Source: JAJCYK01 sp965212195
Lineage (GTDB): Bacteria > Bacteroidota > Bacteroidia > Cytophagales > Cyclobacteriaceae
Direction of reading: 5' to 3'
DNA length: 64,000 nt
Assembly: GCA_965212195.1 (NCBI GenBank)
Contig: CBDBUW010000012.1
Location: forward strand, 434,001-498,000
A program made the position numbers and the translations under genes. The notes below the pieces were generated by a model that worked only from the letters and a program-made list of their open reading frames with translations, was not told where the DNA came from and did not search any database. This document shows, piece by piece, positions 44,793 through 54,407 of this stretch (its first letter is position 1; every line of letters starts with the position of its first letter).

Positions 44793-45282
44793 TATTTCAA
44801 TTTCTTATAGATTTATGGAAGGAACCTCCCTCCTGCCAAACACACCTTCGCTGAAGCTTGGGCCGGCACAGATTGCCAAAAGCGTGCTCCATTACCACTA
44901 ACTAAGAAATGAAAGTGATTACTTCTAAAGAGTGGTAAGCCCATCGCGCAAACTGCTAATTTAACCGCTCACCCCAAGCTATCTCACAACATAACGCAGC
45001 CATTGTATAACGAACAAGGAGTTTTCGTGCTTGCGGGCGTCAAGCCTAATTAACATAAGATCAGTTATCGCCACATAATTTACTTTGTCCGATCGAAAGC
45101 TCATGGCACCGATCGGGCTAGAATTTCTTGGGTTGAATGTCAAAGAAAACCTCGGTCATCATGAACTTACCAAGGGGCACCTCTTTGGACATAAAAATGC
45201 TTAAATTTATAAAGAGTGGTGGATTAGGACCACAGCAGTGAGTTGAGATAAAAAACCAAATAAAACCTAACGGACGCAATAA
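44793..45282. other. Gap upstream of second cyclase gene
   Basis: 490 bases without a convincing gene. It contains AACATAACGCAGCCATTG (44989), a near copy of the tract at 43335. A GATCGAAAG...CGATCGG repeat lies near 45090-45118. No clear TAnnTTTG box was found close to the 45283 start. Confidence 0.4.
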
Positions 45283-47373
45283 ATGCCTGCTTCAAAAGAC
45301 CGCCAGGAAACATCGCCGCGCCATAGTCTAGAGGCGATCCTCTTCGCCGACATTGCTGGCTTTACCGCCCTAATGCAAAAGGACGAGGCGGTCGCTTCCA
45401 CACTCCTCCACCGTTTTCAAAAAGAAATAGATGAAAAAGTGGCTGCCCATGACGGTCGCATCGTCAATTTTTATGGTGATGGGGCGCTCTGCATTTTTCA
45501 GACACCTTTGGAAGCTGTCCATTGTGCAATGGACTTACAAACCAATTTTAAAGAAGCGCCCAGTGTACCGGTCCGCATCGGCATGCACATTGGCACAGTC
45601 GTTATTGATGACGATCAGGTATATGGTGACAGCGTGAATTTAGCTTCAAGGATACAGTCAATGGGAATTGCCGGAGCTGTGCTTTTTTCTGAAAGCATAC
45701 GAAAGGATATTAAAAATCATCCGGAATTCGAGGTAATCTCATTGGGACAATTTGAATTTAAAAATGTAGAAGAGCCAATGGAGGTATTTGCTTTGGTCAA
45801 TGAGGGATTGACTATACCCAAGCCGAAAGATCTCCAGGGGAAAAGCAAGGGTACGCAAGTTCCTTTCTACGCTTCATTTCTTGTAGGTTCCCGGAAATGG
45901 TTTGCCCTAGCAGGAGTGCTTGTTCTGTTACTGGCCGGGTGGTTTGGAATTTATTTGACTAAGACCAACGGTACCGTGGTAATGGCCGTCCCTGAGGAAA
46001 ATTCTATTGCCGTCCTGCCGTTTATAAATATCAGCGGAAATCCCGATCAGGAATATTTCAGTGATGGAATATCCGAAGAAATTATTAATAGCCTGACTCA
46101 GATAAACAGTTTGAAAGTAGCGGCACGGACTTCCTCTTTTTCCTTCAAAGACACAAAAACGGACCTTCCAACAATTGGCAGAAAGCTCAATGTAAACATG
46201 GTGCTTGAAGGTAGCGTTCGCAGGTCGAATGACCACATTCGGGTGACCGTACAGTTGATCAATGTTGCCGATGGGTTTCATATCTGGTCGGAAGAATATG
46301 ATACGGAGATCGGCGATCTCTTTGCGGTGCAAGATGACATATCTTCCCGCATCAGGGAAAAGCTGAACATTACCTTGTCTGGAGGCCAGGTTAAGAAGAC
46401 CGACGCCAGGCCGACCGGAAATATGGAGGCTTACGAAATGTTCCTTAAAGGTAATTATTTCATTAACCAGCGAGTGAATGGTGTGGAGAAAGCACTTCAT
46501 TATTACACCAGGGCCATTGAACTGGATTCGGCATTTACCCGGGCCTATGTGCAGCTGTCGTATACTTACTACTGGCTGGCCGCTTTTGATTTTCTTCCTC
46601 CAGGCCAGAGTTTTCCGCAGGCCCGCAAATACGCTAATAAAGCACTTGCCTTGGAAAAGGATTTACCCGATGCCTACGAAGCACTAGCTTGGATCTATTT
46701 AATGTATGATTGGAATTGGGACGCCGCCTGGATACAGTTTCAGAAATTGACACCTCCCGGCTCCAGCCCAGCTCCTCGTTTCTTCCCTGCTTGGTACCGC
46801 GCCCAACTGTATGGTGATTTTGACTATGCTATTGAAGTCACACAGATGCTTGTTGATCGGGATCCACTTTCCATTTGGTGGCTTACCAACCTGGCACATT
46901 TAAATCTGTTGGATCGACGCTTCACCGAGGCAAGAGATATATTAAAGAAAGTGCAGGAATTACAACCTTTCTACAGTGAGGGGATCAGGTACTTGGGAGT
47001 ATCCTATTTTTATGAAGGAAATTTTGACCAGGCGATCAGATATCTGAGAGAAGCAGTGGAACTTTCGGAAGGAAAAGGTTCGTCTTTATTTTATCTTATC
47101 TGCGCACTGGCTGCTTCAGGGCAAGCGGAAGAAGCCGAACAGTTGTATGCAGTTTGGAGCGCCTCTTCTACGTTAATCATTTCATGGAAAAAGGCTATCA
47201 TATCCGCGTATCTTAATAATATGGATAAAGCCTTTCAGTTTATGGAACAGTCCGTTGCTAACAGGGATTTTTGGCTGATTTCACTGCAGATCGACCCAAT
47301 TTGGGATATCCTTCGACCAGATCCAAGGTTTGAGGTATTGGTATCGAGGTTGAATTTTCCAAGAAAGGAGTGA
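45283..47373 (+). CDS. Class III nucleotide cyclase with TolB-like and TPR sensory domains
   Basis: 696 residues in three parts. The cytoplasmic cyclase domain (about 12-175) has LFADIAGF and YGDGAL for metal binding and GDSVNLASR for catalysis. The position normally held by the adenine-selecting Lys is Asn (VNFYGDG). A membrane helix (WFALAGVLVLLLAGWFGIYL) follows near residue 210. The outer half has a TolB-N-like domain (SIAVLPFINISGNPDQEYFS...LEGSVRRS) and then TPR units to the end. It likely couples an envelope signal to cNMP production. Confidence 0.88.
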   Translation: MPASKDRQETSPRHSLEAILFADIAGFTALMQKDEAVASTLLHRFQKEIDEKVAAHDGRIVNFYGDGALCIFQTPLEAVHCAMDLQTNFKEAPSVPVRIGMHIGTVVIDDDQVYGDSVNLASRIQSMGIAGAVLFSESIRKDIKNHPEFEVISLGQFEFKNVEEPMEVFALVNEGLTIPKPKDLQGKSKGTQVPFYASFLVGSRKWFALAGVLVLLLAGWFGIYLTKTNGTVVMAVPEENSIAVLPFINISGNPDQEYFSDGISEEIINSLTQINSLKVAARTSSFSFKDTKTDLPTIGRKLNVNMVLEGSVRRSNDHIRVTVQLINVADGFHIWSEEYDTEIGDLFAVQDDISSRIREKLNITLSGGQVKKTDARPTGNMEAYEMFLKGNYFINQRVNGVEKALHYYTRAIELDSAFTRAYVQLSYTYYWLAAFDFLPPGQSFPQARKYANKALALEKDLPDAYEALAWIYLMYDWNWDAAWIQFQKLTPPGSSPAPRFFPAWYRAQLYGDFDYAIEVTQMLVDRDPLSIWWLTNLAHLNLLDRRFTEARDILKKVQELQPFYSEGIRYLGVSYFYEGNFDQAIRYLREAVELSEGKGSSLFYLICALAASGQAEEAEQLYAVWSASSTLIISWKKAIISAYLNNMDKAFQFMEQSVANRDFWLISLQIDPIWDILRPDPRFEVLVSRLNFPRKE

Positions 47374-47556
47374 ATTGTTGCCAGGATTTTGTTTGGTCAA
47401 AAGGAAGCCGGAATTCGTCTGCTTTTGGCCATCGTTGGAACATCGAATTAATATCAAAAATTCAGTTGTTTTAAAAAACCTCACATTATTTAGTTTGGAA
47501 TGCTCTGGGTGCCGATCTATATGAGATTGAGGTAAGAGAAAAAGCCTAACAGTCGA

Positions 47557-47889
47557 CTATTCTTTATTCCTTACCATCTCCAACAATCTCCCAATCCTGT
47601 TTTTATCAATTTCATTTAAGGACTTGACCTTAATGTGTTTCATGGTTTTCCCGCTGCCTTCGAATAAAGATTGTTCCTCTTTTGATAGACCTTTTATCGA
47701 AAAACCCAGGTTAACATGATTTTTCAAAGCCACTATGTAATACCGGCCATTGTCATAGGCCGGCACCCCCCATTTCATCTCTTCTTTAATATCAGGAAAC
47801 GTTTTGTGAATTATCTTCCTCAACTCCTCGCAAATTTCTTTTTGTGGAGATCCCTGCTTACCTACGTAATTGTTCACCTTTTTATCCAT
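47557..47889 (-). CDS. DUF1801 family protein
   Basis: 110 residues; cytoplasmic, no signal. The family pattern is clear: EICEELRKIIHKTFPDIKEEMKWGVPAYD at the front and VNLGFSIKGL in the middle, with a Lys-rich end. DUF1801 includes YdhG-type proteins proposed as iron chaperones, but the role is not established for this branch. Monocistronic; the 180-base gap after the cyclase gene shows nothing else. Confidence 0.82.
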   Translation of the reverse strand: MDKKVNNYVGKQGSPQKEICEELRKIIHKTFPDIKEEMKWGVPAYDNGRYYIVALKNHVNLGFSIKGLSKEEQSLFEGSGKTMKHIKVKSLNEIDKNRIGRLLEMVRNKE

Positions 47890-48053
47890 CGTATCTCTTT
47901 AACCTCTTTCTAGAATCATCAATGGATTTTAATAAGAAACTTACAAGATGGTTGTGTAACTCAGATCATTTTGCACACCCAAATCAAATATGAAATGACT
48001 AAATCAAGAACATTAAGCAATCGCCTACTGATGTGGTACCAGGACACTTTGTC

Positions 48054-48473
48054 CTACAAAACTCCCGGCGGCCGTGTATCCAATATTGGAATGCCCAACT
48101 TCGTATCTACCCATCTAAAGTAATAATACAAGGTACGCTCCACCTCAATGCCATAATCAATGGTAGGATCATATTGAATAATGTTCTCAAAAAATGAAGG
48201 TGAAGTTTGCGGATGCGTAGCTTTATAATTCCACGCTGATACATAGCGCTGATTCCAACTCCTATAATAACTTACACTGCGATCCCTGGCCGGACTCCAA
48301 GTGGTAGCAAACCAGGCATCAAACCCAGGATCGAAGACTACTACTTCATATTCTTCCTCATTTTGCGACAGGTTCACGATATTTTCACTAGGTGCTCTTA
48401 ATACCCTAGGCGATGATGGGGCGCAACCTACCAGTAGAAATGCCCCTAAGATAATTGCTGATATACTTTTCAT
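48054..48473 (-). CDS. Lipoprotein, DUF6146-like
   Basis: The open frame begins at 48494 but the Met at 48473 (MKSISAIILGAFLLVGC) gives a normal lipoprotein signal. The mature part has YEVVVFDPGFDAWF, SYYRSWNQRYVSAWN, DYGIEVERTLYYYFRWVDTK and ends GIPILDTRPPGVL. This aromatic-rich pattern is one I associate with the DUF6146 family of flavobacterial lipoproteins; that link is from memory. Function unknown. Confidence 0.68.
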   Translation of the reverse strand: MKSISAIILGAFLLVGCAPSSPRVLRAPSENIVNLSQNEEEYEVVVFDPGFDAWFATTWSPARDRSVSYYRSWNQRYVSAWNYKATHPQTSPSFFENIIQYDPTIDYGIEVERTLYYYFRWVDTKLGIPILDTRPPGVL

Positions 48474-48670
48474 ACTTTCCTCTCTCATTTTCAACTAATA
48501 ACAAAACGTCAAATTCCCCGATCATATATATAGTAGATCAAGGAAAACCTATCAATTTAATCCCTAAGAATCAATGACCATCGTCAGCAGTAAAACGACC
48601 TTCTGTCATAATCATGCATAATCTAAACGAACAAAATTAGCTATGAGCCTAATTGTAACAAGCAGCGGTT

Positions 48671-48717
48671 TCTGAAAAAACAGTCCGTTGCTTAACTTAA
48701 GCAAAACGGACTGTTTT
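48671..48717 (-). terminator. Strong hairpin terminator
   Basis: AAAACAGTCCGTT (48677-48689) pairs with AACGGACTGTTTT (48705-48717), a 13-base perfect stem with a further GCTTAA/TTAAGC inside. T runs follow on both strands. It ends the minus-strand transcript of the hydrolase gene and lies 58 bases after its stop. Confidence 0.9.
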
Positions 48718-48774
48718 ATTATTAGGAATCACCAAGCAAAAATGTGTTATGTGCTCTGATTTAATGCTTCGGAC

Positions 48775-50442
48775 TTAAGCTTTGAACTTTTGCGCATGCT
48801 CCACCAGCCACTGCCGTAGTGTTTCCCAGGCCAGTTCAGCGGCATCATCAGCCATAAACAGGTCGCCATGGCCGAAATCAATGGCCCGTAACTCCTCCGG
48901 CTGCAGGTTCACAATATAATCCGTAACATCGCGACTCCTGGTAAGGCTGCTGGTAAATAATCCTTGCTGACCAAATCCGCCGGCTACGCCCAGGTATAAT
49001 ATGGGTAATTTAATTTCCGACAGATGATCGTCAATGGTGACCTCTTCTTCGTTACACAGACATGCGCTCAGCTCTTTTCCACCCAACTGGGGCTGGTAGG
49101 GAGGCAATCCTCTTAGCAATTCAATCCATCTGGATGGCTTGGTGTATAATAATCCTTGCGGGATGGGTGATGTACCCTCGAACTCCCCTCCTACAAAATG
49201 CCAGAATGGTGCCGGCGCATTGCCTTGGGCAAAGGTGCTGGTGCCCAGGAAAAGCACGAACTGATAGTTATTAAACCCTGGTACCGGCGAAGGATCGTCA
49301 GGACTTAAAACGGCGGCATCTCCGAATAGGCTAAAGGTGAGTCCATTGGAATTTTGATAGACACCCATGTCTATTTGAGCTTGAGCCCCGGCTGCTCGGT
49401 TGCAATTGGCAATCCTGGAGTCTTCATCTTCAGCAGCATACTTCATGGCGCCTTCGGCGGCGATAACTCCTTTGATATCACGGCGAATGCGATGTTGTTG
49501 AGTTTCTCTTCCGGCGGCGGCATAAGCGACGGCTACCCCGTAACTAAAACCCAGCAAGTTCAGTTGATCAAAACCCTGGCCGCTCAGTCCTCGCACTAAA
49601 CGGGCGATGGCCATAGCCTTCAAGGTATGATCCACATCCCGCTCAACGCCCCAATCCTTCATGAAGGAGAAATCACCGGTTTCCAGGGGAACCAAGGTCC
49701 AGGCAAGGTCGATCCCCCAAACATCGATGTTATGGGATGCTAAATACAGGGGTGAAGAGCTTTGCTCATCCGGCTTTTCCACACCGGGTCGTAAAAAGAT
49801 ATCATCAAAATTCTGGCTTGATCCGTGTATCATAAAGACCGCTCCATCGGTGTGCACGGGACGGTAGCTTCGGTGCTCACGCACCACCCGGTGGATACGG
49901 ACCACATCAAATTCGTCCTTACCTAGATCCACGACAAACCGGTAGTGAGCAATCCCGTTTTTTAGCTCCCTGCGATCCATACTGATCAGACGTCGCTTTT
50001 TCTCAGACCTCTTATGATTATGGTGGGGCCCTTTGGTCAAAAGTTCCGGATGTTGAATATTGTGGATCTCCACCCCTTCCCTGTTCATCCCTGTCAGGCC
50101 TGCAATGGTTACCTGTTCTCCGCTCTCACCAGTGAGGCCAATAAGTTGGATATTAGATTTGGTGATATTAACTGTTTCCTGGTAATTGCCTGGTTCTACA
50201 TAAATGGCTTCTCCGGGTTGAGCCGCGTCCACGGCATCCTGAATAGCGCTTTCTTTCTCCACGATGATGCTAGATCCCGAGTTTAATTCCTCCAATAGTG
50301 CTACCCAGTCATCTTGTTGGATAGCCGGATCATCTGATTCAATGCCGTTATAGGGGTGATCTTCACAGCCAGTAGTGAACCAAGCTGTCAGGCAAAGGAA
50401 AAACATGACCAGTAAACTATGATGTACCTTTGAATTTTTCAT
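48775..50442 (-). CDS. Lipoprotein with beta-helix segment fused to an alpha/beta hydrolase
   Basis: 555 residues. Lipobox TTGC (C26). Residues about 60-130 read as the opening of a pectate-lyase-like beta-helix (IQDAVDAAQPGEAIYVEPGNY, VNITKSNIQLIGL), then a His- and Lys-rich linker (HHNHKRSEKKRR), then an alpha/beta-hydrolase: oxyanion HGSSQN (about 206), nucleophile S300 in LGFSYG, and a late DFGHGD with the catalytic His. The usual long helix is absent, so the fusion is unusual. A surface esterase or lipase-like activity is inferred; substrate unknown. Confidence 0.72.
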   Translation of the reverse strand: MKNSKVHHSLLVMFFLCLTAWFTTGCEDHPYNGIESDDPAIQQDDWVALLEELNSGSSIIVEKESAIQDAVDAAQPGEAIYVEPGNYQETVNITKSNIQLIGLTGESGEQVTIAGLTGMNREGVEIHNIQHPELLTKGPHHNHKRSEKKRRLISMDRRELKNGIAHYRFVVDLGKDEFDVVRIHRVVREHRSYRPVHTDGAVFMIHGSSQNFDDIFLRPGVEKPDEQSSSPLYLASHNIDVWGIDLAWTLVPLETGDFSFMKDWGVERDVDHTLKAMAIARLVRGLSGQGFDQLNLLGFSYGVAVAYAAAGRETQQHRIRRDIKGVIAAEGAMKYAAEDEDSRIANCNRAAGAQAQIDMGVYQNSNGLTFSLFGDAAVLSPDDPSPVPGFNNYQFVLFLGTSTFAQGNAPAPFWHFVGGEFEGTSPIPQGLLYTKPSRWIELLRGLPPYQPQLGGKELSACLCNEEEVTIDDHLSEIKLPILYLGVAGGFGQQGLFTSSLTRSRDVTDYIVNLQPEELRAIDFGHGDLFMADDAAELAWETLRQWLVEHAQKFKA

Positions 50443-50615
50443 AATAGTAAGAGTTTATAGGTCCACAGACCTGATTGAACAATAAATAAAGCAGCAGTTG
50501 GCCAATTGCTTTAAATCGAAGTACTACTTCAAAGGTCAGAGAAAAAACACGGAGACTATTTCAGCTATGTTTCCAATAGTTCAATATTTTTAATGAACTA
50601 TGTTGAAAATTTAAA

Positions 50616-52559
50616 TTATGATGCAGTTTGGGTTAATGGAGGCAAATTATGCTCCTGCAAGAATTTTTGGTAACGGGGATCGGCTCTAAGCGGATCTAAT
50701 CCGGGCCAGGTTCTGGTCCAGGGGACCCACACGTCCGGTGGTTCAAATTCCAGCCATTCAAATGCTTGGTCCAGGTCTCCTAATGAAACATAAATGCGCA
50801 TGAGTCCAAAGGCCATGCGCGGGGTGACGAGGCCTTTTTTTATCTCATCTACCATTACCATCGCGGTTTCTCCATCACCTGCCAACGCATGGGTATTGGC
50901 CAGGGCCCACTTCCATACTGGGTTGATTTCTACCGCCTTTTCATGGGCCTCAATTGCCTGGTCAAACTTACCTTGTTGAGCCAGCACATTGCCCATCATC
51001 CACCAGGAGTGTCCAAAGGCACTGTCCAACTCCAGGGCTTCATCAAGTGCGAATTTAGCTTCATCATATTGCCCTAACCAATAATACATGGAGCCTAAAT
51101 CGGCGGTATAAATGGGTGTTAAGGGGTCCAGCTCTTTAGCTAATTTTTGTTCCTTCAATGCCTCTTCCCGCTTACCGAAGATTATTTTATACCAGGCATA
51201 GTGAAAATGATTGATTGCCAGATCGGGATTGAGGTTACTGGCTTTGATAAAAGCCTGCTCGGCACCTTCCCAATCATTTTCGTGATACAATTTTATCATG
51301 GCCAACACTGCATGCGCTTTGGCCAAGGTGGAGTCTAATTCGATGGCTCTAGCAGCAGCAGCCTTGGCTCGTTGCCAATAGGTAATGGAAGGATTGGGGC
51401 CATGCAAAAGGGCGATGTACCCTTCGGCCAGACCGGCATAGGAATAAGCATTGGCCGGATCATTCTCAATGGCCTGATGGAGGAAGTCCAGACCCTTTTG
51501 AAAATCTGCAGGCGTTGATTTATTGAGAAAATAGATCCCTCTTAGATAGGCCTTATATGCATCAGGATCGACTTCATTTTTTGCATCAAGCCGCTTTTTA
51601 TCCTCTTCCGATAAGCGTACTTCTATGCTTTGGGCGATATCTTGAATAACACTGCTTTCCAGAGACAGTATGTCATTGACCTCCCGGTAATACTCCTGAG
51701 CCCAAATATGACTTTCTTCAGGAAATGGTTTTATCAATTGTAATTGTAATCGCATGCTATCTCCAGTTATGAATACCGATCCCTCTACAATCACATCAAC
51801 TCCCAGTTCTCTGGCGATATCTTGCATCAGCAAATCACTTTTGGGATAGCGCAAGGTGGAGGTCCTGGAAATAACCCGCAGCCCCTCTATGGTACCTAAT
51901 TCACCAATCAGCGCATCATGAAATCCAGCGGTGAGGTATTCCTGATCCGGGCGATCCGACAAATGCTCCAATGGGAGAATGGCTACAGAAGGATTATCCG
52001 GGATTTCTCCCTCACTATTTTTAGTCATCACCAGGAAAACGGCTGCCACTGCCACCACTGCTAAAAAAGCAATTAGTATTGCTTTTGATCTCTTGGGACT
52101 TCCAGATGCAGGCTGTTTAAGGTCTGAGCTTTCCATGCCGTGGGGAGGGCGCACCCCTACCCCCACCCTTTCTTCAGTTATCCTGGCTTTTTTTTCAGGT
52201 TCAGCATGCGGGATCTGATTCCTTTTTTTTACCTCCCCCGGAGGATAACCATAATGCTCGTGAAAACAAGTATTAAAATAAGAAGTACTGCTAAATCCCA
52301 CCCGGTAGGCGATTTCAGAGACATTGCCCACCTCCTGTTGCAGCAATTTCATGGCCTCATGGAGTTTTACTTCACGAACAAATTGGCTAACAGACTGACC
52401 TTTTAAAAGTTTAAGCCTCCGGTGCAAATGGGATCGACTGACCCCTTTCAAACGAGCTAGCAGTTCAACGCTGAACTGTTCGTTCTGTAGGTTTTCCAAA
52501 ACAATGTCCTGGAGTTCTTGAAGAAATTTGTCATCCTGTGAATTACCTGCAGCATACAT
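50616..52559 (-). CDS. Membrane AraC-family regulator with TolB-like and TPR sensory domains
   Basis: 647 residues. An N-terminal AraC-type DNA-binding domain (about 8-110: LHRRLKLLKGQSVSQFV and VGFSSTSYFNTCFHEHYG) comes first, a membrane helix near residues 160-180, then a TolB-N-like domain (VAILPLEHLSDRPDQEYLTA...VEGSVFITGD) and TPR units to the end (FLHQAIENDPANAYSYAGLA, ELDSAFGHSWWMMGNVLAQQ). The sensory half resembles that of the cyclase at 45283. The DNA-binding half at the N-terminus, unlike normal AraC proteins, is a Bacteroidota layout. Its target is unknown; it is divergent from 52752. Confidence 0.88.
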   Translation of the reverse strand: MYAAGNSQDDKFLQELQDIVLENLQNEQFSVELLARLKGVSRSHLHRRLKLLKGQSVSQFVREVKLHEAMKLLQQEVGNVSEIAYRVGFSSTSYFNTCFHEHYGYPPGEVKKRNQIPHAEPEKKARITEERVGVGVRPPHGMESSDLKQPASGSPKRSKAILIAFLAVVAVAAVFLVMTKNSEGEIPDNPSVAILPLEHLSDRPDQEYLTAGFHDALIGELGTIEGLRVISRTSTLRYPKSDLLMQDIARELGVDVIVEGSVFITGDSMRLQLQLIKPFPEESHIWAQEYYREVNDILSLESSVIQDIAQSIEVRLSEEDKKRLDAKNEVDPDAYKAYLRGIYFLNKSTPADFQKGLDFLHQAIENDPANAYSYAGLAEGYIALLHGPNPSITYWQRAKAAAARAIELDSTLAKAHAVLAMIKLYHENDWEGAEQAFIKASNLNPDLAINHFHYAWYKIIFGKREEALKEQKLAKELDPLTPIYTADLGSMYYWLGQYDEAKFALDEALELDSAFGHSWWMMGNVLAQQGKFDQAIEAHEKAVEINPVWKWALANTHALAGDGETAMVMVDEIKKGLVTPRMAFGLMRIYVSLGDLDQAFEWLEFEPPDVWVPWTRTWPGLDPLRADPRYQKFLQEHNLPPLTQTAS

Positions 52560-52751
52560 GGTGGTTCGCTGTAGTTAGGTGGCCATTGGGTGGGTATAGC
52601 GTTATTACCAATATACTAAATAATTCAATTCCTTGTTTGGTGCATTGGGAAAGGTAACGAGATATAGGGTATGTATGTCCATTCTCTAAATAATCATAAG
52701 ACAGATACTCTTCAAACCAATTCTGGCACTTATTTTGCTAACCAGTTAAAT

Positions 52752-53237
52752 ATGCACAAAACATTGATAGTCATATTATTGCTTGTCTTTGCTTCATGCA
52801 ATGATTGCAAAGCACAACCACCGACTATAACCTTCGCAAGCTCCTATTACAAAACTACAGCCGGTGCCATTGGTCCCACAGGAATCATTAGTACTACCAC
52901 CTACGATCTCAAACTCAACTCCCCTAAGACCGTTATGTTGGATCATGCGGTTATTTCCGGGTTAAGCGTAATGGGCGACGGTATTTTAATACCCACCAAC
53001 AAAGAAGGAACCATAGATTTTCGGATCCGTATTACTACCCACCAAAAAGATACGGTTTGGTACAATGGAGAAATTGAATTCCAAGGTATGGTAGTCCCGG
53101 CAAATGTGGTTAAAGTCCCCAGAACCGACCAAATCAAGGATTCTTCGGCCGTGGTCCTATACCTGAGAAGTGGGGGCTCAAATTACATAGTAATTAGAGA
53201 AAAGTTTGATCAGGAACGCAGTCAGTATAACAAATAG
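52752..53237 (+). CDS. Small exported protein of unknown function
   Basis: The open frame begins at 52671, but the ATG at 52752 starts a clean signal peptide (MHKTLIVILLLVFASC, lipobox-like), so 161 residues are likely. The mature part has beta-strand-like segments (TITFASSYYKTTAG, DFRIRITTHQKDTVWYNGEI) and no family match. It is divergently oriented to the AraC/TPR regulator gene with about 190 bases between, so it may be a regulated target. Confidence 0.6.
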   Translation: MHKTLIVILLLVFASCNDCKAQPPTITFASSYYKTTAGAIGPTGIISTTTYDLKLNSPKTVMLDHAVISGLSVMGDGILIPTNKEGTIDFRIRITTHQKDTVWYNGEIEFQGMVVPANVVKVPRTDQIKDSSAVVLYLRSGGSNYIVIREKFDQERSQYNK

Positions 53238-53288
53238 CACCTGGAATTTTGAAAAGGTCACCGGTGTAAAGCTTAAAATACTGAATCT

Positions 53289-54398
53289 CTACTCAAATAA
53301 ACTGGCATCTAACCCTGGAATGACCTGCAGGGCATTTTGGTAATACACTTTCTTTAAAACGGAATCCGGAAGATTCAACCCATACATTTTCCAGTGTGCA
53401 TGACGTTTGCGATAGTAATCAAAATATTCGTCATCGGTCTCCAACACCCGGAAATAAGTATAGTATTCCTGCTTTTTATAAGTGTCCTTTCCCATCATGA
53501 CCCGGTCTTGGTATTTGATCATCCATTTCCGGGCATTTCGGGGTTGCCGACCTAATTCCGCCAATACAGCACCCAGTTCCGTATACACATTGGGCAGTTC
53601 ATCAAAAAGATTACCTAACCGATCCAGATCGTTGCCGAACCATCCTAAATGAGCGTTGATGAAGGTGGTACCGGGATGTTTACGAAATACGTGGTGCTGT
53701 TCCGCCATGATCTCTTCAAAGGATGGATACTTATCCGGGGAACGATAACGGCTGGGATGCTGCTTCAACTCCAGCCACCGTTCATTGTGCTTGTCCTTGT
53801 CTAGCCAAAAAGCTGATGGTTCACCCGAATGGATCAATATGGGAATTCCCAACTCGCCACACTTGGCCCATATGGGATCTAACCTGGGATCATCTATGGC
53901 AATTCGGTTACCCTCATTGTCTTTGTCCGTCAACCCCAGACCTTTATATACTTTTAACCCCTTCACTCCCTGCTCAACGGCCTCTTCAATAATATCTAAA
54001 GCATCATCCGGCCATCCTTGGTCATCTAAATTTTCGAAATTAATATTGAGGAAGATGGCAAAACGGTGGTCCAAATGGTCCTGTACATTGTCCAGGGACC
54101 ACTCCAGGTATTTGCCCCGGAAACCGCTGAGGTTGACCATTACCGCCATATTGAGTTCATCCATTTCCGCCACCAGTTTGTCCAGATCCTGGACGGGCAT
54201 GGTCCACTGGTGATTGTGCACATCGATAAAGGGGAATTTTGACCGGGTGAGCAGGGTTTCCGGCACTTTCAGAGTAGAGACCGGTTCATACTCTTCCACA
54301 TCCATTACATTCAGCCGATACTGAATTTTACCGATGGCCCAATAGACAATGCCCAGAAATACCAAAACCGCTAGCGGTAATAGCAACCATTTTTTCAT
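53289..54398 (-). CDS. Amidohydrolase-2 family protein with membrane anchor
   Basis: 369 residues. An N-terminal hydrophobic segment (LLLPLAVLVFLGIVYWAIG) anchors it to the membrane or leads export. The amidohydrolase core has the metal motif HxH in PFIDVHNHQW, a later His in LIHSGEPS and NAHLGWFG, and a final Asp in MMGKDTY, which looks like the metal-dependent TIM barrel of the ACMSD/amidohydrolase-2 group. Substrate unknown. The DUF2911 gene lies nine bases upstream, so both form an operon. Confidence 0.85.
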   Translation of the reverse strand: MKKWLLLPLAVLVFLGIVYWAIGKIQYRLNVMDVEEYEPVSTLKVPETLLTRSKFPFIDVHNHQWTMPVQDLDKLVAEMDELNMAVMVNLSGFRGKYLEWSLDNVQDHLDHRFAIFLNINFENLDDQGWPDDALDIIEEAVEQGVKGLKVYKGLGLTDKDNEGNRIAIDDPRLDPIWAKCGELGIPILIHSGEPSAFWLDKDKHNERWLELKQHPSRYRSPDKYPSFEEIMAEQHHVFRKHPGTTFINAHLGWFGNDLDRLGNLFDELPNVYTELGAVLAELGRQPRNARKWMIKYQDRVMMGKDTYKKQEYYTYFRVLETDDEYFDYYRKRHAHWKMYGLNLPDSVLKKVYYQNALQVIPGLDASLFE

Positions 54399-54407
54399 AG
54401 GCAGCCT

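Noticed and set aside
43335..45013. Integron-type attC sites
   Set aside because: The repeated tract lacks matched RYYYAAC and GTTRRRY core sites, and no integrase gene is present.
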